Positions 22,526 to 30,882 of a DNA stretch of 32,756 bases are shown here, one piece after another. Source of the DNA: an uncultured Lachnospiraceae bacterium (GTDB taxonomy: Bacteria > Bacillota > Clostridia > Lachnospirales > Lachnospiraceae). A program made the translations under genes and the position numbers. The notes below the pieces were generated by a model that ran no database searches, had not been told where the DNA came from, and was given only the letters and a program-made list of their open reading frames with translations. Location: contig CAOKWI010000051.1 in NCBI GenBank assembly GCA_948473115.1, positions 1 through 32,756 on the forward strand, in the 5' to 3' direction. The stretch's first letter is position 1, and each line of letters begins with the position of its first letter.

Positions 22526-23875
22526 ATGGAACAGCTGAGGGAATTGGACGAATTACTGGAACTCCTTGACACAAAGCAGTATACGAGACTGCGGCAGTAC
22601 CTTTCCGAACTGAATCACGCGGATGTGGCTGCATTGCTGGAAGAGATGGAAGATATGCTTACGCTGAAGACCTTCCGCATCCTGCCCAAGGACATGGCGG
22701 CGGATGTCTTTTCTTATCTGGATGTGGAGGATCAGCAGTTTATACTGATCTCCATGTCGGATAAGGAGGCGGCGGGGATCATAGACAACCTGATGGCCGA
22801 CGACGCGGTGGATCTGCTGGAGGAAATGCCCGCCAATGTGGTGAAGGGAATCCTGGCCATCGCCAGCCCTGAGACCAGGAGGGATATCAACCATCTGCTC
22901 CGTTACCCGGAGGACTCGGCGGGCAGCATCATGACCGTGGAGTATGTGGACCTGAAGGAGACCCTGACCGTGGAGGAGGCCATCGCCAGGATCCGGAAAG
23001 TGGGGCTGGACAGCGAGACCATCAATATCTGTTATGTGCTGGATGAACAGAGAAGGCTGGTGGGCACGGTGGCCCTGCGCTACCTGCTGCTCAGTGACGG
23101 GGATGAGGTCATCGGTGATATCATGCACGAAAATGTGATTTCCATCCACACCCTCACCGACCAGGAGGAAGCGGCGAGACAGTTCAAGAAATATGACTTT
23201 ACGGCCATGCCCGTGGTGGACAATGAGAACCGTCTGGTGGGAATCATCACTGTGGATGATATCGTGGATATCATCGAGGAAGAGACCACGGAAGATATGG
23301 AAAAGATGGCGGCCATCGTGCCCAGTGACAAGCCTTATATGAGAACTACTGTTATTGAAACTTACAGGAAAAGGATTCCCTGGCTGCTGCTCCTCATGGT
23401 TTCGGCAACCTTTACGGGAGCCATCATTACATCCTTTGAGGAGGCGTTGAGCGTATACGCGGCATTGATCGCTTTTATACCCATGCTCATGGATACCGGG
23501 GGCAATGCCGGTGGGCAGGCCAGTGTGACCGTGATCCGCGGCCTGTCGCTGGGGGAGATCGAATACCGGGATGCGTTCCGGGTGGTGTGGAAGGAAGTGC
23601 GTGTGGCGGTCTTATGTGGCCTGACACTGGCGGCGGCAAATTTTGCCAAACTGATGCTCTTTGACAGGGTAGGTGTCAGTGTGGCGGCGGTGGTATGCCT
23701 GACCCTGGTGGCTGCGGTACTGCTGGCCATGCTGGTGGGATGCCTTCTGCCCATCGGCGCCAAAAAGCTGGGCTTTGACCCGGCGGTCATGGCGAGCCCG
23801 TTTATCACCACCATAGTGGATGCTTTATCATTGATTGTCTATTTCAGGGTAGCGACTGTTATCCTTGGGATATGA
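22526..23875 (+). CDS. mgtE: MgtE-type magnesium transporter, 449 aa
   Basis: A membrane channel for Mg2+ gated by its own cytoplasmic domains. The N-terminal MgtE_N helical superhelix (about 1-125) contains DAVDLLEEMPANVVKGIL. Two CBS domains follow (about 130-250; CYVLDEQRRLVGTVALRYLL and MPVVDNENRLVGIITVDDIV). The C-terminal domain has five membrane helices from about residue 280, including MDTGGNAGGQASVTVIRGL and the ion-pathway segment TTIVDALSLIVYF with its conserved Asp. Length is normal. AGGAGG at 22515-22520, 5 nt before ATG 22526, sets the start; the GTG at 22508 is rejected. No M-box leader was recognised in the short gap after the YigZ gene, consistent with co-transcription. Confidence 0.97.
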   Translation: MEQLRELDELLELLDTKQYTRLRQYLSELNHADVAALLEEMEDMLTLKTFRILPKDMAADVFSYLDVEDQQFILISMSDKEAAGIIDNLMADDAVDLLEEMPANVVKGILAIASPETRRDINHLLRYPEDSAGSIMTVEYVDLKETLTVEEAIARIRKVGLDSETINICYVLDEQRRLVGTVALRYLLLSDGDEVIGDIMHENVISIHTLTDQEEAARQFKKYDFTAMPVVDNENRLVGIITVDDIVDIIEEETTEDMEKMAAIVPSDKPYMRTTVIETYRKRIPWLLLLMVSATFTGAIITSFEEALSVYAALIAFIPMLMDTGGNAGGQASVTVIRGLSLGEIEYRDAFRVVWKEVRVAVLCGLTLAAANFAKLMLFDRVGVSVAAVVCLTLVAAVLLAMLVGCLLPIGAKKLGFDPAVMASPFITTIVDALSLIVYFRVATVILGI

Positions 23876-24180
23876 GGGAAGATCCGGCGTATCACAGATG
23901 GAGTGGGAGACAGGCGGTGCCTTATGGAAAGGATGTTGAAGTGCTGCGGACAGGCGCGGGAAGCGATAGGCCAGAATAGGCCAGTATGGCAGGAATGCCT
24001 GAAAATGCGGGGGTAGTAGAAAAATACTACCTCCTTTTTGGTGGGAAAGTATTGAAAGGAAGCGTGTTCCTGTATTACCATGATGCTATCCTCAATAGCG
24101 GGGATTCAGGAAATCAGGAGATGGGAGCGGAGGAAAAGCAGTCCGGGAACAGATCCGGGTACAGAAATGGAGGAGCGTAT
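23876..24180. other. Intergenic region between mgtE and the LuxR-type gene
   Basis: This 305-nt stretch holds the mgtE terminator at 24009-24039. Between it and the gene at 24181 a weak promoter-like TTGAAA (24052-24057) with TACCAT 18 nt further on can be seen. An open frame crosses part of it in phase with the LuxR gene but has no ribosome site. Nothing else is recognised. Confidence 0.5.
24009..24039 (+). terminator. Terminator after mgtE
   Basis: GGGGGTAGTA (24009-24018) pairs with TACTACCTCC (24025-24034; one G-T pair) around a GAAAAA loop, followed by TTTTT (24035-24039). Confidence 0.85.
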
Positions 24181-24921
24181 ATGAGACGGGTGTGGAAGAA
24201 ACTGAAGGAAAAGGGAATTTTGAAACCGGCTGGGGTGCTGCTTGCATTTTGCCTTTTTATCTGGTTCAATATTATGTCTACAGCGGGAATAAGCGGTTAT
24301 CATCAGTACGTTGATATTCCGACGCTGGGGAGCATGGCTCTTTTTGTCATAGTGGTACTATGGCTGAGCGGAATGGGAAAGGATTTCCTGAATGGGCTTT
24401 GGCTGGCGTTCTCAAATCAGAATGACTGCTCCAGGATCATGCTGCAAAAGGCGTATAATGCCGTAAGGTATACCAGGACCCTGATCTTTCTGGAAGCGGC
24501 GGTGGAAATCTGCGTTTGCCTGACGGATTTCCTGTACCATGCGGATATCGCGTATGACCGGACGGCTGGCCCCGCCCTTGCGGTTACTCTGCTAAGTATC
24601 CTGTATGCATCCATTGCGGCTGTGCTGCTGACCGTATTTATTGCAAAGCTGGAGAATATGCTGACTTCTTACATGGAAGAGCCCCAGGCGGAGATTTCCG
24701 TGGAGGAGGCCCAGACCATCTACTTCAAGCTGCGCGCCATGGGGCTGACGGACAGGGAGGCGGAGGTCGCCCGTCTGGTGAGCTGCGAGATGACCAACCG
24801 GGAGATCGGCAAGATGCTCTATATTTCCGATACCACGGTGAAAAAGCATGTGAGCCATATCCTGGAGAAGACGGCTTTGACAGACCGGGAGGAGCTGACG
24901 AGGAAAATACGGGCACTGTGA
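24181..24921 (+). CDS. Membrane-anchored LuxR-type (HTH) regulator, 246 aa
   Basis: The N-terminal two thirds (about 15-155) contain four hydrophobic segments consistent with membrane helices, including GVLLAFCLFIWFNIM and the long ALAVTLLSILYASIAAVLLTV. A LuxR/GerE helix-turn-helix occupies about residues 180-246: LTDREAEVARLVSCEMTNRE, then IGKMLYISDTTVKKHVSHIL. There is no receiver domain, so this is a one-component membrane regulator rather than a response regulator. GGAGG at 24169-24173, 7 nt upstream, sets the start at 24181; the longer in-frame version from 23986 crosses the terminator. The ABC ATPase and permease genes follow on the same strand, and control of that transporter is the obvious hypothesis. 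Confidence 0.88.
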   Translation: MRRVWKKLKEKGILKPAGVLLAFCLFIWFNIMSTAGISGYHQYVDIPTLGSMALFVIVVLWLSGMGKDFLNGLWLAFSNQNDCSRIMLQKAYNAVRYTRTLIFLEAAVEICVCLTDFLYHADIAYDRTAGPALAVTLLSILYASIAAVLLTVFIAKLENMLTSYMEEPQAEISVEEAQTIYFKLRAMGLTDREAEVARLVSCEMTNREIGKMLYISDTTVKKHVSHILEKTALTDREELTRKIRAL

Positions 24922-24929
24922 GAAATCCG

Positions 24930-24959
24930 TAACAGTTCAGACAGGGCGCTGAACTGTTA
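24930..24959 (+). repeat. Palindrome with AACAGTT/AACTGTT ends after the LuxR-type gene
   Basis: TAACAGTTCAG (24930-24940) is the exact complement of CTGAACTGTTA (24949-24959), with an 8-nt loop. It is followed by A-rich sequence and only then TTTTT at 24970-24974, so a terminator role is doubtful. It shares its core with 11137-11169 and with the ends of the element at 3517-3683. Confidence 0.7.
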
Positions 24960-24994
24960 TAAAAATCCTTTTTCACACGGCGATCTGTGTCTGC

Positions 24995-25055
24995 GCGCTG
25001 CCTGCCACAAAGTCGCTTATGTGCAGTCTCAACAAAGCTGGGACCAAAGCAGCGC
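24995..25055 (+). ncRNA. Shared structured leader element, copy 2
   Basis: It starts with the same 21 nt as copy 1 (24995-25015) and ends with GCAGCGC (25049-25055), complementary to its first seven bases. The interior differs from copy 1 except for a second ACAAAG. It ends 15 nt before the ATG at 25071. Confidence 0.6.
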
Positions 25056-25070
25056 AGAAATGGGGGTAAA

Positions 25071-26018
25071 ATGACAGAAATCGTATTTCAGGCAAGTGAA
25101 GTCACAAAGGAATATTTTAAGCTGGACCGTCAGGGAGGCTTGAGAAAGGAATGTGTCCTGGATCAGCTGAACATGGAGATCAGGCGGGGGGAGATTTACG
25201 GATTTGTGGGCGCCAACGGGGCGGGTAAGACCACGCTGATCCGCATCCTGGCGGGATTTTACAGGCAGACGGGCGGGAGGCTGGAACTGTTCGGGGAGGA
25301 CGATCCCAGAAAGCTGTACCTGCAGCGGCGGCGCATCAGCGGCATTATTGAGAAGCCGGCAATCTACCCGCACCTGTCAGCCAGGGAGAATCTGGAGGTC
25401 TGCAGGAGACAGAGAGGGATTGCGGGGAAACAGTGTATTGAGGAAGCCCTAGAGGCAGTCGGTTTGTCGGATACCGGCTCCAAAAAGGCAAAGAATTTCT
25501 CCCTGGGGATGCGTCAGCGGCTGGGGATTGCCATGGCTTTGATAGGGGAATCGGAGTTCCTGTTCCTGGATGAGCCCATCAATGGCCTGGATCCCGAAGG
25601 AATGGTGGGCTTACGCGAACTTTTAAAGAAGCTGAACAGGGAACGGGGGATCACCATGCTGATTTCCAGTCACCTGTTAAGCGAACTGCACCAGCTTGCC
25701 ACCTGTTATGGGTTTATCCATAATGGGAAAATACTGGAGCAGATCACCGCGGAGGAGCTGAACGAGAAATGTGAGAAATGCCTGTGCGTGAAGGTGGACC
25801 AGGTGGTGAAGACGGAAATGATTTTACGGATGACATTTCATTTAAAGAACCTTGAAATGGCGCCGGATGGTGTGATCAAGGTGCATGATATGCCTGACCG
25901 GCTGAAGATCGGGCATATAAACAAAGCTCTGGTCCTGGAAGGGGTCAATGTGGAGAGCATGGAGACCGAGGACGGGGATCTGGAAAAATATTATTTGTCG
26001 CTGATAGCAGAAGAATAG
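25071..26018 (+). CDS. ABC transporter ATP-binding protein (BcrA/lantibiotic-resistance type), 315 aa
   Basis: The nucleotide-binding subunit of an ABC-2 type exporter. Walker A is GANGAGKTT near residue 51, the Q-loop region is ISGIIEKPAIYPHLSARENL, the signature NFSLGMRQRLGIAMAL, and Walker B FLFLDEPINGLDPEG with the catalytic Glu present. The switch His is in ISSHLLSEL. The EKP motif after the Q-loop and the C-terminal extension are typical of bacitracin/lantibiotic-type ATPases, which remove membrane-active peptides; the substrate is inferred from the family only. The start at 25071 is chosen for the GGGGG before it; in-frame upstream sequence overlaps the shared leader. The permease follows after 112 nt. 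Confidence 0.93.
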   Translation: MTEIVFQASEVTKEYFKLDRQGGLRKECVLDQLNMEIRRGEIYGFVGANGAGKTTLIRILAGFYRQTGGRLELFGEDDPRKLYLQRRRISGIIEKPAIYPHLSARENLEVCRRQRGIAGKQCIEEALEAVGLSDTGSKKAKNFSLGMRQRLGIAMALIGESEFLFLDEPINGLDPEGMVGLRELLKKLNRERGITMLISSHLLSELHQLATCYGFIHNGKILEQITAEELNEKCEKCLCVKVDQVVKTEMILRMTFHLKNLEMAPDGVIKVHDMPDRLKIGHINKALVLEGVNVESMETEDGDLEKYYLSLIAEE

Positions 26019-26130
26019 GCACGAAGCGAAGGTCGTTTTGAAATTGTCTCTTATTTTGTGCGGATTGCTCAAAGTCTGTTTGCCAAATGAGGGGGGTTAC
26101 AATTACTTAATGGGAGGAGTGGATATTAAG

Positions 26131-26868
26131 ATGATGCAACTGATCAGGGCGGAATTTTATAAATTGTTTAAATCACCGGCATACGGGGTGATGCAGGCAT
26201 TATCGGTGGGGGTGGGAGTCTTCTTTGCCGTGTTCTGGATTTCCCGTGGAACATCGGCAGGGGGGTACCAGATGCTTCCTGTTATGGATTCTTTTGTATT
26301 GTTTCATAGCATCTTTGCGTGTGCATTCACGGCTGTGTTTCTTTGCGGCGAGTTTTCCGGCCGTACCATGGGAATGGGGCTGCTGTGTGGTCTGCCGCGG
26401 AGCAGGGTGTTTTCAGCCAAGCTCATCGTTTATTTTGTGGGATTGCTGTTCCTGCTGACCGCTGTGGTGATGACGCCGATGGCGATCATGACTTATGCGA
26501 ATGGATTCGGAATGGAACTGACGGCGCAAAGCTGTATGGAGGTATTGGAGCAGATGCTCTTTTTCTGGCTGGTAAGTTCCGCCCTGGGCGGCTGCGCCAT
26601 ATTCCTGACAATGGCGACAAAAAATGCGGTGGCGACCATCGGGATAGGCATAGGGCTTGTGTACCTCCTGCTGATGATGACTTCAAATTATATCAACTCA
26701 GGGGTGGAGAAGTATTATCCGGCAAAATATACGGTGGTTTACCAGATGTTCGTCCTGGCGGACTGGGAACATCTACAGAAGGGGCTGTTCCTCGAGGTTT
26801 CCCTGGTCACGCTGATCCTCACATTGGCAGCGTCGGCCCTGTTATTTGAAAAAGCGGAATTGAAATAA
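26131..26868 (+). CDS. ABC-2 type transporter permease, 245 aa
   Basis: A membrane subunit with about six helices, starting with the typical cytoplasmic amphipathic stretch LIRAEFYKLFKSPAYGVMQA. FLCGEFSGRTMGMGLLCGLPRSRVFSAK, the coupling region common to these permeases, occurs near residue 75. It should pair with the ATPase encoded just upstream. The start is uncertain among ATG 26110, 26131 and 26134; 26131 is used because GGAGGAG lies 11 nt before it and the protein begins like its relatives. A terminator follows. Unlike many peptide-resistance transporters only one permease gene is present, so it may act as a homodimer. Confidence 0.88.
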   Translation: MMQLIRAEFYKLFKSPAYGVMQALSVGVGVFFAVFWISRGTSAGGYQMLPVMDSFVLFHSIFACAFTAVFLCGEFSGRTMGMGLLCGLPRSRVFSAKLIVYFVGLLFLLTAVVMTPMAIMTYANGFGMELTAQSCMEVLEQMLFFWLVSSALGGCAIFLTMATKNAVATIGIGIGLVYLLLMMTSNYINSGVEKYYPAKYTVVYQMFVLADWEHLQKGLFLEVSLVTLILTLAASALLFEKAELK

Positions 26869-26890
26869 CAGAATTGAAATAACAGAACAG

Positions 26891-26921
26891 GAAAACAGGC
26901 GGCATGGCGCCGCCTGTTTTC
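26891..26921. terminator. Bidirectional terminator between convergent ABC genes
   Basis: GAAAACAGGCGGC (26891-26903) is the exact complement of GCCGCCTGTTTTC (26909-26921), with a 5-nt loop. The T and A runs are within the stem ends, giving U-rich 3' sides in both directions. Confidence 0.85.
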
Positions 26922-26986
26922 CGTGCGTATCTGTCGGTGATCCTGAGGAACCGTCCACAGGGAATGCAGTCATTCAGAAAGAACCT

Positions 26987-28789
26987 TCATGACATCCCCG
27001 ATTTTTCGTTCAGGAAATCAAACTGGCTCATATACAGTTCATAATAAGCGCCCTTCTGTGCCAGAAGCTCTTCATGGGTGCCCCGCTCCAGGATTCCCCC
27101 TTTGTCGATATACATGATACAGTCCGCGTTCTGGATGGTGGAGAGACGGTGGGCGATGATGAAGGAGGTACGTCCCTTCAACAGCTCGTTCAGACCCTTT
27201 TGCAGCAGGATCTCCGTCTCTGTGTCAATGCTGGAGGTGGCTTCGTCCAGGATCAGGATGGCGGGATCGGCCAGCAGCGCCCTGGCAAAGGAGATCAGCT
27301 GCCTCTGTCCTGCGGAAAGGCGGCTTCCGCGCTCGTTGACTTCCGTGTGGTAGCCCTTTTCCATCTGGCTGATGAAATCGTGGGCACAGACCGTTTTGGC
27401 GGCGGCAATGACCTGCTCGTCCGTGGCAGCCCTGTTCCCATAACGAATGTTATCCATGATTGTGCCGGAGAAGATAAAGCTGTCCTGCATCATGACACCC
27501 ATCTGGCTCCGGAGGGAGTGGATGGTGACGCCGGAAATATCCGTGCCGTCGATCAATACCTGGCCGGAGTCCACATTGTAGAAGCGGCTGATCAGGTTCA
27601 CGATGGTGGATTTGCCTGCGCCGGTAGGGCCGACAAAGGCATAGGTGTCTCCCGGCTTTGCCGTAAAGCTGATATGATCCAGAATGGGGTGCCCCTCCTC
27701 ATAACTGAAGCAGACGTCCCTGAATTCCACTTCGCCCCTGATGGGAGGCATTTCAGCGGCGTTTTCAGCGTCTTTTACATTCACGGGCTCATCGATGGTC
27801 TCGAAAATGCGCTCCAGGTAGGAGATGGCGGTGAGCAGGGAGTTGTAAAAGCCGGCCAGTGTGTTTATGGGAGCCCAGAAACGGCTGATGTAGGCGGTAA
27901 AAGCAATCAACACGCCCACAGTCAGAGTGGCGTCCGGGGCCAGGATCCAGCGGATGCCCAGCACATAGATCAGGGCGGTGGTGAGGGCGGAGATGACATC
28001 CACGCTGGGTCCCATGGTAAAATTGAGCATTACGGCATGCATCCAGGCTTTGCGGTAGTTGCCGCTGAGGCGGTTGAAGATGCCGTTGTTTTCCCTTTCC
28101 CGGACAAAGGACTGTGTGACCCGGATGCCGTTGATGCTCTCGGCTATGTAGGCATTCAGGTTGCTCTGTTTGTTGGACTGGATCTGCCATGCCCGGCGCT
28201 GACGCCTTTTGATAAAGACGATCACCACCGCCAACAGGGGCAGGCCGCAGAGACATACCAGGGTCAGCCTGGCGTCACAGATGAGCATGAAAAGTATGAT
28301 AAAGAGCAGATTGCACAGGTCCGTGATGGTATTGATGATACCATTGCTCAGCAGGTCGCTTAAGCTGTTTACGTAGTTGACCACACGCACCTGGATCTTA
28401 CCGTGGGGCCTGTCGTCATAATAGGAAAAAGGCAGCTCCTGCAAATGGGCAAAGATATCGCTCCGGATAGCGTGGATAATGCTCTGTCCCACCACGCTCA
28501 TGGTCTTGATCTTGAACCGCAGGCATACCGCGGAGTAGCAGGCGATCAGGAAAGTAAGTATACTGACAAGGATGATTTTCTGCATATCCTTTGCGGGTAT
28601 GTACAAATCCATAATCCGCTGAAAAAAGATTGGGATCATCATCGTCAGGGCGGAGGAGGACAGCATCAGAACAATCACACATGCCATCTTTTTCTTGTAG
28701 GGGGAGATATATCCCGCCAGGCGCTTTATCTGGCTGTAATCGAAGCTGTCCTCCAGCACCTCGTCCACATCATATCTGTTTCGTGCCAT
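26987..28789 (-). CDS. Heterodimeric ABC exporter, subunit with catalytic ATP site, 600 aa
   Basis: A fused membrane + ATPase half-transporter. Six membrane helices occupy about residues 35-310; the ATPase domain starts near 350. Walker A is GPTGAGKST, the signature is LSAGQ (non-consensus), Walker B is ILILDEATSS with the catalytic Glu present, and the switch His is in AHRLST. With the neighbour at 28874-30640 the residues fit an asymmetric pair: this subunit's Walker A/B and His join the neighbour's LSGGQ to form the working site. The start at 28789 has AAAGGA about 8 nt upstream. It is the second gene of the unit, 84 nt after its partner, with a small hairpin between. Likely drug or peptide export; substrate unknown. 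Membrane. Confidence 0.94.
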   Translation of the reverse strand: MARNRYDVDEVLEDSFDYSQIKRLAGYISPYKKKMACVIVLMLSSSALTMMIPIFFQRIMDLYIPAKDMQKIILVSILTFLIACYSAVCLRFKIKTMSVVGQSIIHAIRSDIFAHLQELPFSYYDDRPHGKIQVRVVNYVNSLSDLLSNGIINTITDLCNLLFIILFMLICDARLTLVCLCGLPLLAVVIVFIKRRQRRAWQIQSNKQSNLNAYIAESINGIRVTQSFVRERENNGIFNRLSGNYRKAWMHAVMLNFTMGPSVDVISALTTALIYVLGIRWILAPDATLTVGVLIAFTAYISRFWAPINTLAGFYNSLLTAISYLERIFETIDEPVNVKDAENAAEMPPIRGEVEFRDVCFSYEEGHPILDHISFTAKPGDTYAFVGPTGAGKSTIVNLISRFYNVDSGQVLIDGTDISGVTIHSLRSQMGVMMQDSFIFSGTIMDNIRYGNRAATDEQVIAAAKTVCAHDFISQMEKGYHTEVNERGSRLSAGQRQLISFARALLADPAILILDEATSSIDTETEILLQKGLNELLKGRTSFIIAHRLSTIQNADCIMYIDKGGILERGTHEELLAQKGAYYELYMSQFDFLNEKSGMS

Positions 28790-28809
28790 TTTCTATTCCT
28801 TTCTATACG

Positions 28810-28829
28810 GATTGCCGCTTGCGGCAATC
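28810..28829 (-). promoter_or_regulatory. Hairpin just upstream of the second exporter gene's ribosome site
   Basis: GATTGCCGC / GCGGCAATC form a perfect 9-bp palindrome with two central bases. On the minus strand it lies about 7 nt before the AAAGGA ribosome site of the gene starting at 28789. It resembles the hairpins before carA and the AraC gene. Confidence 0.55.
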
Positions 28830-28873
28830 GTGTTTCCGTTCCGGGTCAAAGCAGGTTTGTTATAGTAAGATTT

Positions 28874-30640
28874 TCAACCGGTCTTTTTGTGCTCCTGCTG
28901 TTCTTTCAGCAGTTCATAGGGGATCTCGCCGTACTGATTATGGAAAGCCCTGGCGTAGTAGCCGCCTTTCGCCACCAGCTCCTGATGGGTGCCCTGCTCG
29001 ATGATACGTCCGCCGTCCATGACCAGGATCAGATCCGCGTCTTTTATGGAAGAGATGCGGTAGGCGATAATGAACACGGTACAGCTGCTCTGGATCTTCT
29101 TCAGCTGAGTCTGGATATAGCTTTCTGTCTCCATGTCCACGGCGGAGGTGGTATCGTCCAGGATCAGGATGGAAGGATCCTTTAACAAGGCCCTGGCCAG
29201 CGAGATCCTTTGCTTCTGGCCGCCGGAGAGTCCTACGCCCCGCTCCCCCACAATGGTGTCGTAGCCTTCCGGCAAAGCGCTGATAAAATGGTTGGCGTCA
29301 GCCATGATGGCGGCCTGCCTGACTTCCTCGAAGCTGCAGTCCGGCCGGCCGTAGGCAATATTTCCCTCGATGGTGTCGGAAAAGAGGAATACATCCTGCA
29401 TCGCCATGCCGATATTGTCCCGGAGATTGTACAGGTCGTGGCGGCGCACATCCTGCCCGTCCACCAGCACCTCCCCGGCGGTGGTGTCATAGAAGCGGCA
29501 GAGCAGGTTCATCAGGGTGGATTTCCCGGAGCCGGTGGAGCCGATGATGCCCACCCGTTGTCCCGCCTTTACCTGGAAGCTGATGTTCATGACAATATCC
29601 TCGTCATCCGCCCGGTAGGACACGTCCCTGAATTCCACATTTCCCCGGATTTTTGCGTTGATCCCGCCGGTGCGCGGCGTCCTGACCTTTGGCTCCTCGC
29701 TGTAGGTGGCGTAGATCTTTTCCACGGAGGTGATGAAGTTCTGGATGTCGTTCACCCACCATCCCGCCATGCGCAGGGGGGTGTTCAGCATCCACAGATA
29801 ACCGTTTACCTTTACCAGGTCGCCCATGGTGATCTCACCCCGGATCACCATATACCCGCCGTAAAGCATCAGGATGATGGTCAGCGAGTAGGAGAGGATC
29901 TCAAAGATGGGGACATATTTCATCCACACCCTGGAGCCCCTGATCTGGGAATCCATGAATTTATCGTTTTCCTTCTCGAACTTTTCAATCTCATAGTCTT
30001 CCTTGGCGAAGGCCTTGACCACCCGGTTCCCGCTGACATTCTCCTGCACGAAGGCGTTCAGGGAGGAGAAGCAGTTGCGGTTTCTCTGGAAGGCGGGCTT
30101 CACCTCCTTCGACTGCCTGTATGTGGTAACTGCCGTGAAGGGAAGCACCACCAGCATACACAGGGCCAGCTTCGTGTTGACCGTGAAGACCATCAAAAGG
30201 GCAAAGATAAACAGCAGGATATTTTGGTATACCGTATAAATAACAGCTGCAACAAAATGCCGGATTGCATCCATATCACCGGTCTGCCGGCTCATCAGGT
30301 CGCCGGTTCTCTTCTTATTATAAAAGGCAAAGTCTTCCTCCAGCAGCTTGCGGTATACTTTTCCGCGCATATCGTAGAGGAGTCCCTGGGATGCGGTCTC
30401 AAAGGTCACCTGATAGGAAAAGCGCAGGATGCCGGTGAGAAGGGTCACGCCCAGCAGGCAGACGATGAGCCCGGGCAGCAGATCATAATTCCCTGCCAGC
30501 ACCACATCATCCACAATGATACCGGACAGGTAGGGATTCACAATGGAGAGCCCGGCGATACAGGTAGTCAGGAACAGTCCCAGACAAAGCCGCGCCCTGT
30601 ACTTTCTCAGAAACGAGTAAAACCATTTTAAAGGTGTCAT
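28874..30640 (-). CDS. Heterodimeric ABC exporter, subunit with degenerate ATP site, 588 aa
   Basis: A membrane + ATPase half-transporter like its partner, with six membrane helices (about 20-300) and an ATPase domain from about 335. Walker A GSTGSGKST and a consensus signature LSGGQ are present. However, Walker B reads ILILDDTTSA with Asp in place of the catalytic Glu, and the switch His is replaced by Tyr in IIAYRISSI. These are the classical marks of the degenerate nucleotide site in LmrCD/BmrCD-like heterodimers. ATG 30640 is chosen for AAGG 7 nt upstream; an extension to 30715 lacks support. First gene of the exporter unit, divergent from the AraC regulator, which is a plausible controller. 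Confidence 0.94.
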   Translation of the reverse strand: MTPLKWFYSFLRKYRARLCLGLFLTTCIAGLSIVNPYLSGIIVDDVVLAGNYDLLPGLIVCLLGVTLLTGILRFSYQVTFETASQGLLYDMRGKVYRKLLEEDFAFYNKKRTGDLMSRQTGDMDAIRHFVAAVIYTVYQNILLFIFALLMVFTVNTKLALCMLVVLPFTAVTTYRQSKEVKPAFQRNRNCFSSLNAFVQENVSGNRVVKAFAKEDYEIEKFEKENDKFMDSQIRGSRVWMKYVPIFEILSYSLTIILMLYGGYMVIRGEITMGDLVKVNGYLWMLNTPLRMAGWWVNDIQNFITSVEKIYATYSEEPKVRTPRTGGINAKIRGNVEFRDVSYRADDEDIVMNISFQVKAGQRVGIIGSTGSGKSTLMNLLCRFYDTTAGEVLVDGQDVRRHDLYNLRDNIGMAMQDVFLFSDTIEGNIAYGRPDCSFEEVRQAAIMADANHFISALPEGYDTIVGERGVGLSGGQKQRISLARALLKDPSILILDDTTSAVDMETESYIQTQLKKIQSSCTVFIIAYRISSIKDADLILVMDGGRIIEQGTHQELVAKGGYYARAFHNQYGEIPYELLKEQQEHKKTG

Positions 30641-30774
30641 ATGTATACCTTGCCTTTCCGCAGACACCAGTCTGCTTTTGCCTGTGCAAGGTTTATTGTA
30701 CTTTTTCAGGTACAAAAGGAAATGGACTATCTTGTGCCTTTGATGTAGGATTTTGCAGCAAAAAATAATTCTGT

Positions 30775-30803
30775 TTTACTTTTCCGGTCAAGAAGAGTAC
30801 AAT
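30775..30803 (+). promoter_or_regulatory. Promoter of the AraC-type gene
   Basis: -35 TTTACT (30775-30780), a 17-bp spacer and -10 TACAAT (30798-30803). It lies in the 242-nt divergent region shared with the exporter unit, where regulator binding could affect both directions. Confidence 0.55.
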
Positions 30804-30845
30804 ACAGTGGGATGAGAGAAAATAACAGCATAGACTGGAAAAACT

Positions 30846-30860
30846 GCCGTTTATGACGGC
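30846..30860 (+). promoter_or_regulatory. Hairpin upstream of the AraC-type gene's ribosome site
   Basis: GCCGT-TTATG-ACGGC, a 5-bp stem ending 6 nt before GGAGG (30867-30871). It resembles the hairpin before carA (TGCCGTTTA...CGGC). Confidence 0.45.
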
Positions 30861-30882
30861 TGGAATGGAGGTTGTATCCTAT

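Noticed and set aside
24181..24921. Two-component response regulator
   Set aside because: No receiver domain or phosphorylatable Asp; the N-terminus is made of membrane helices and no kinase gene is adjacent.
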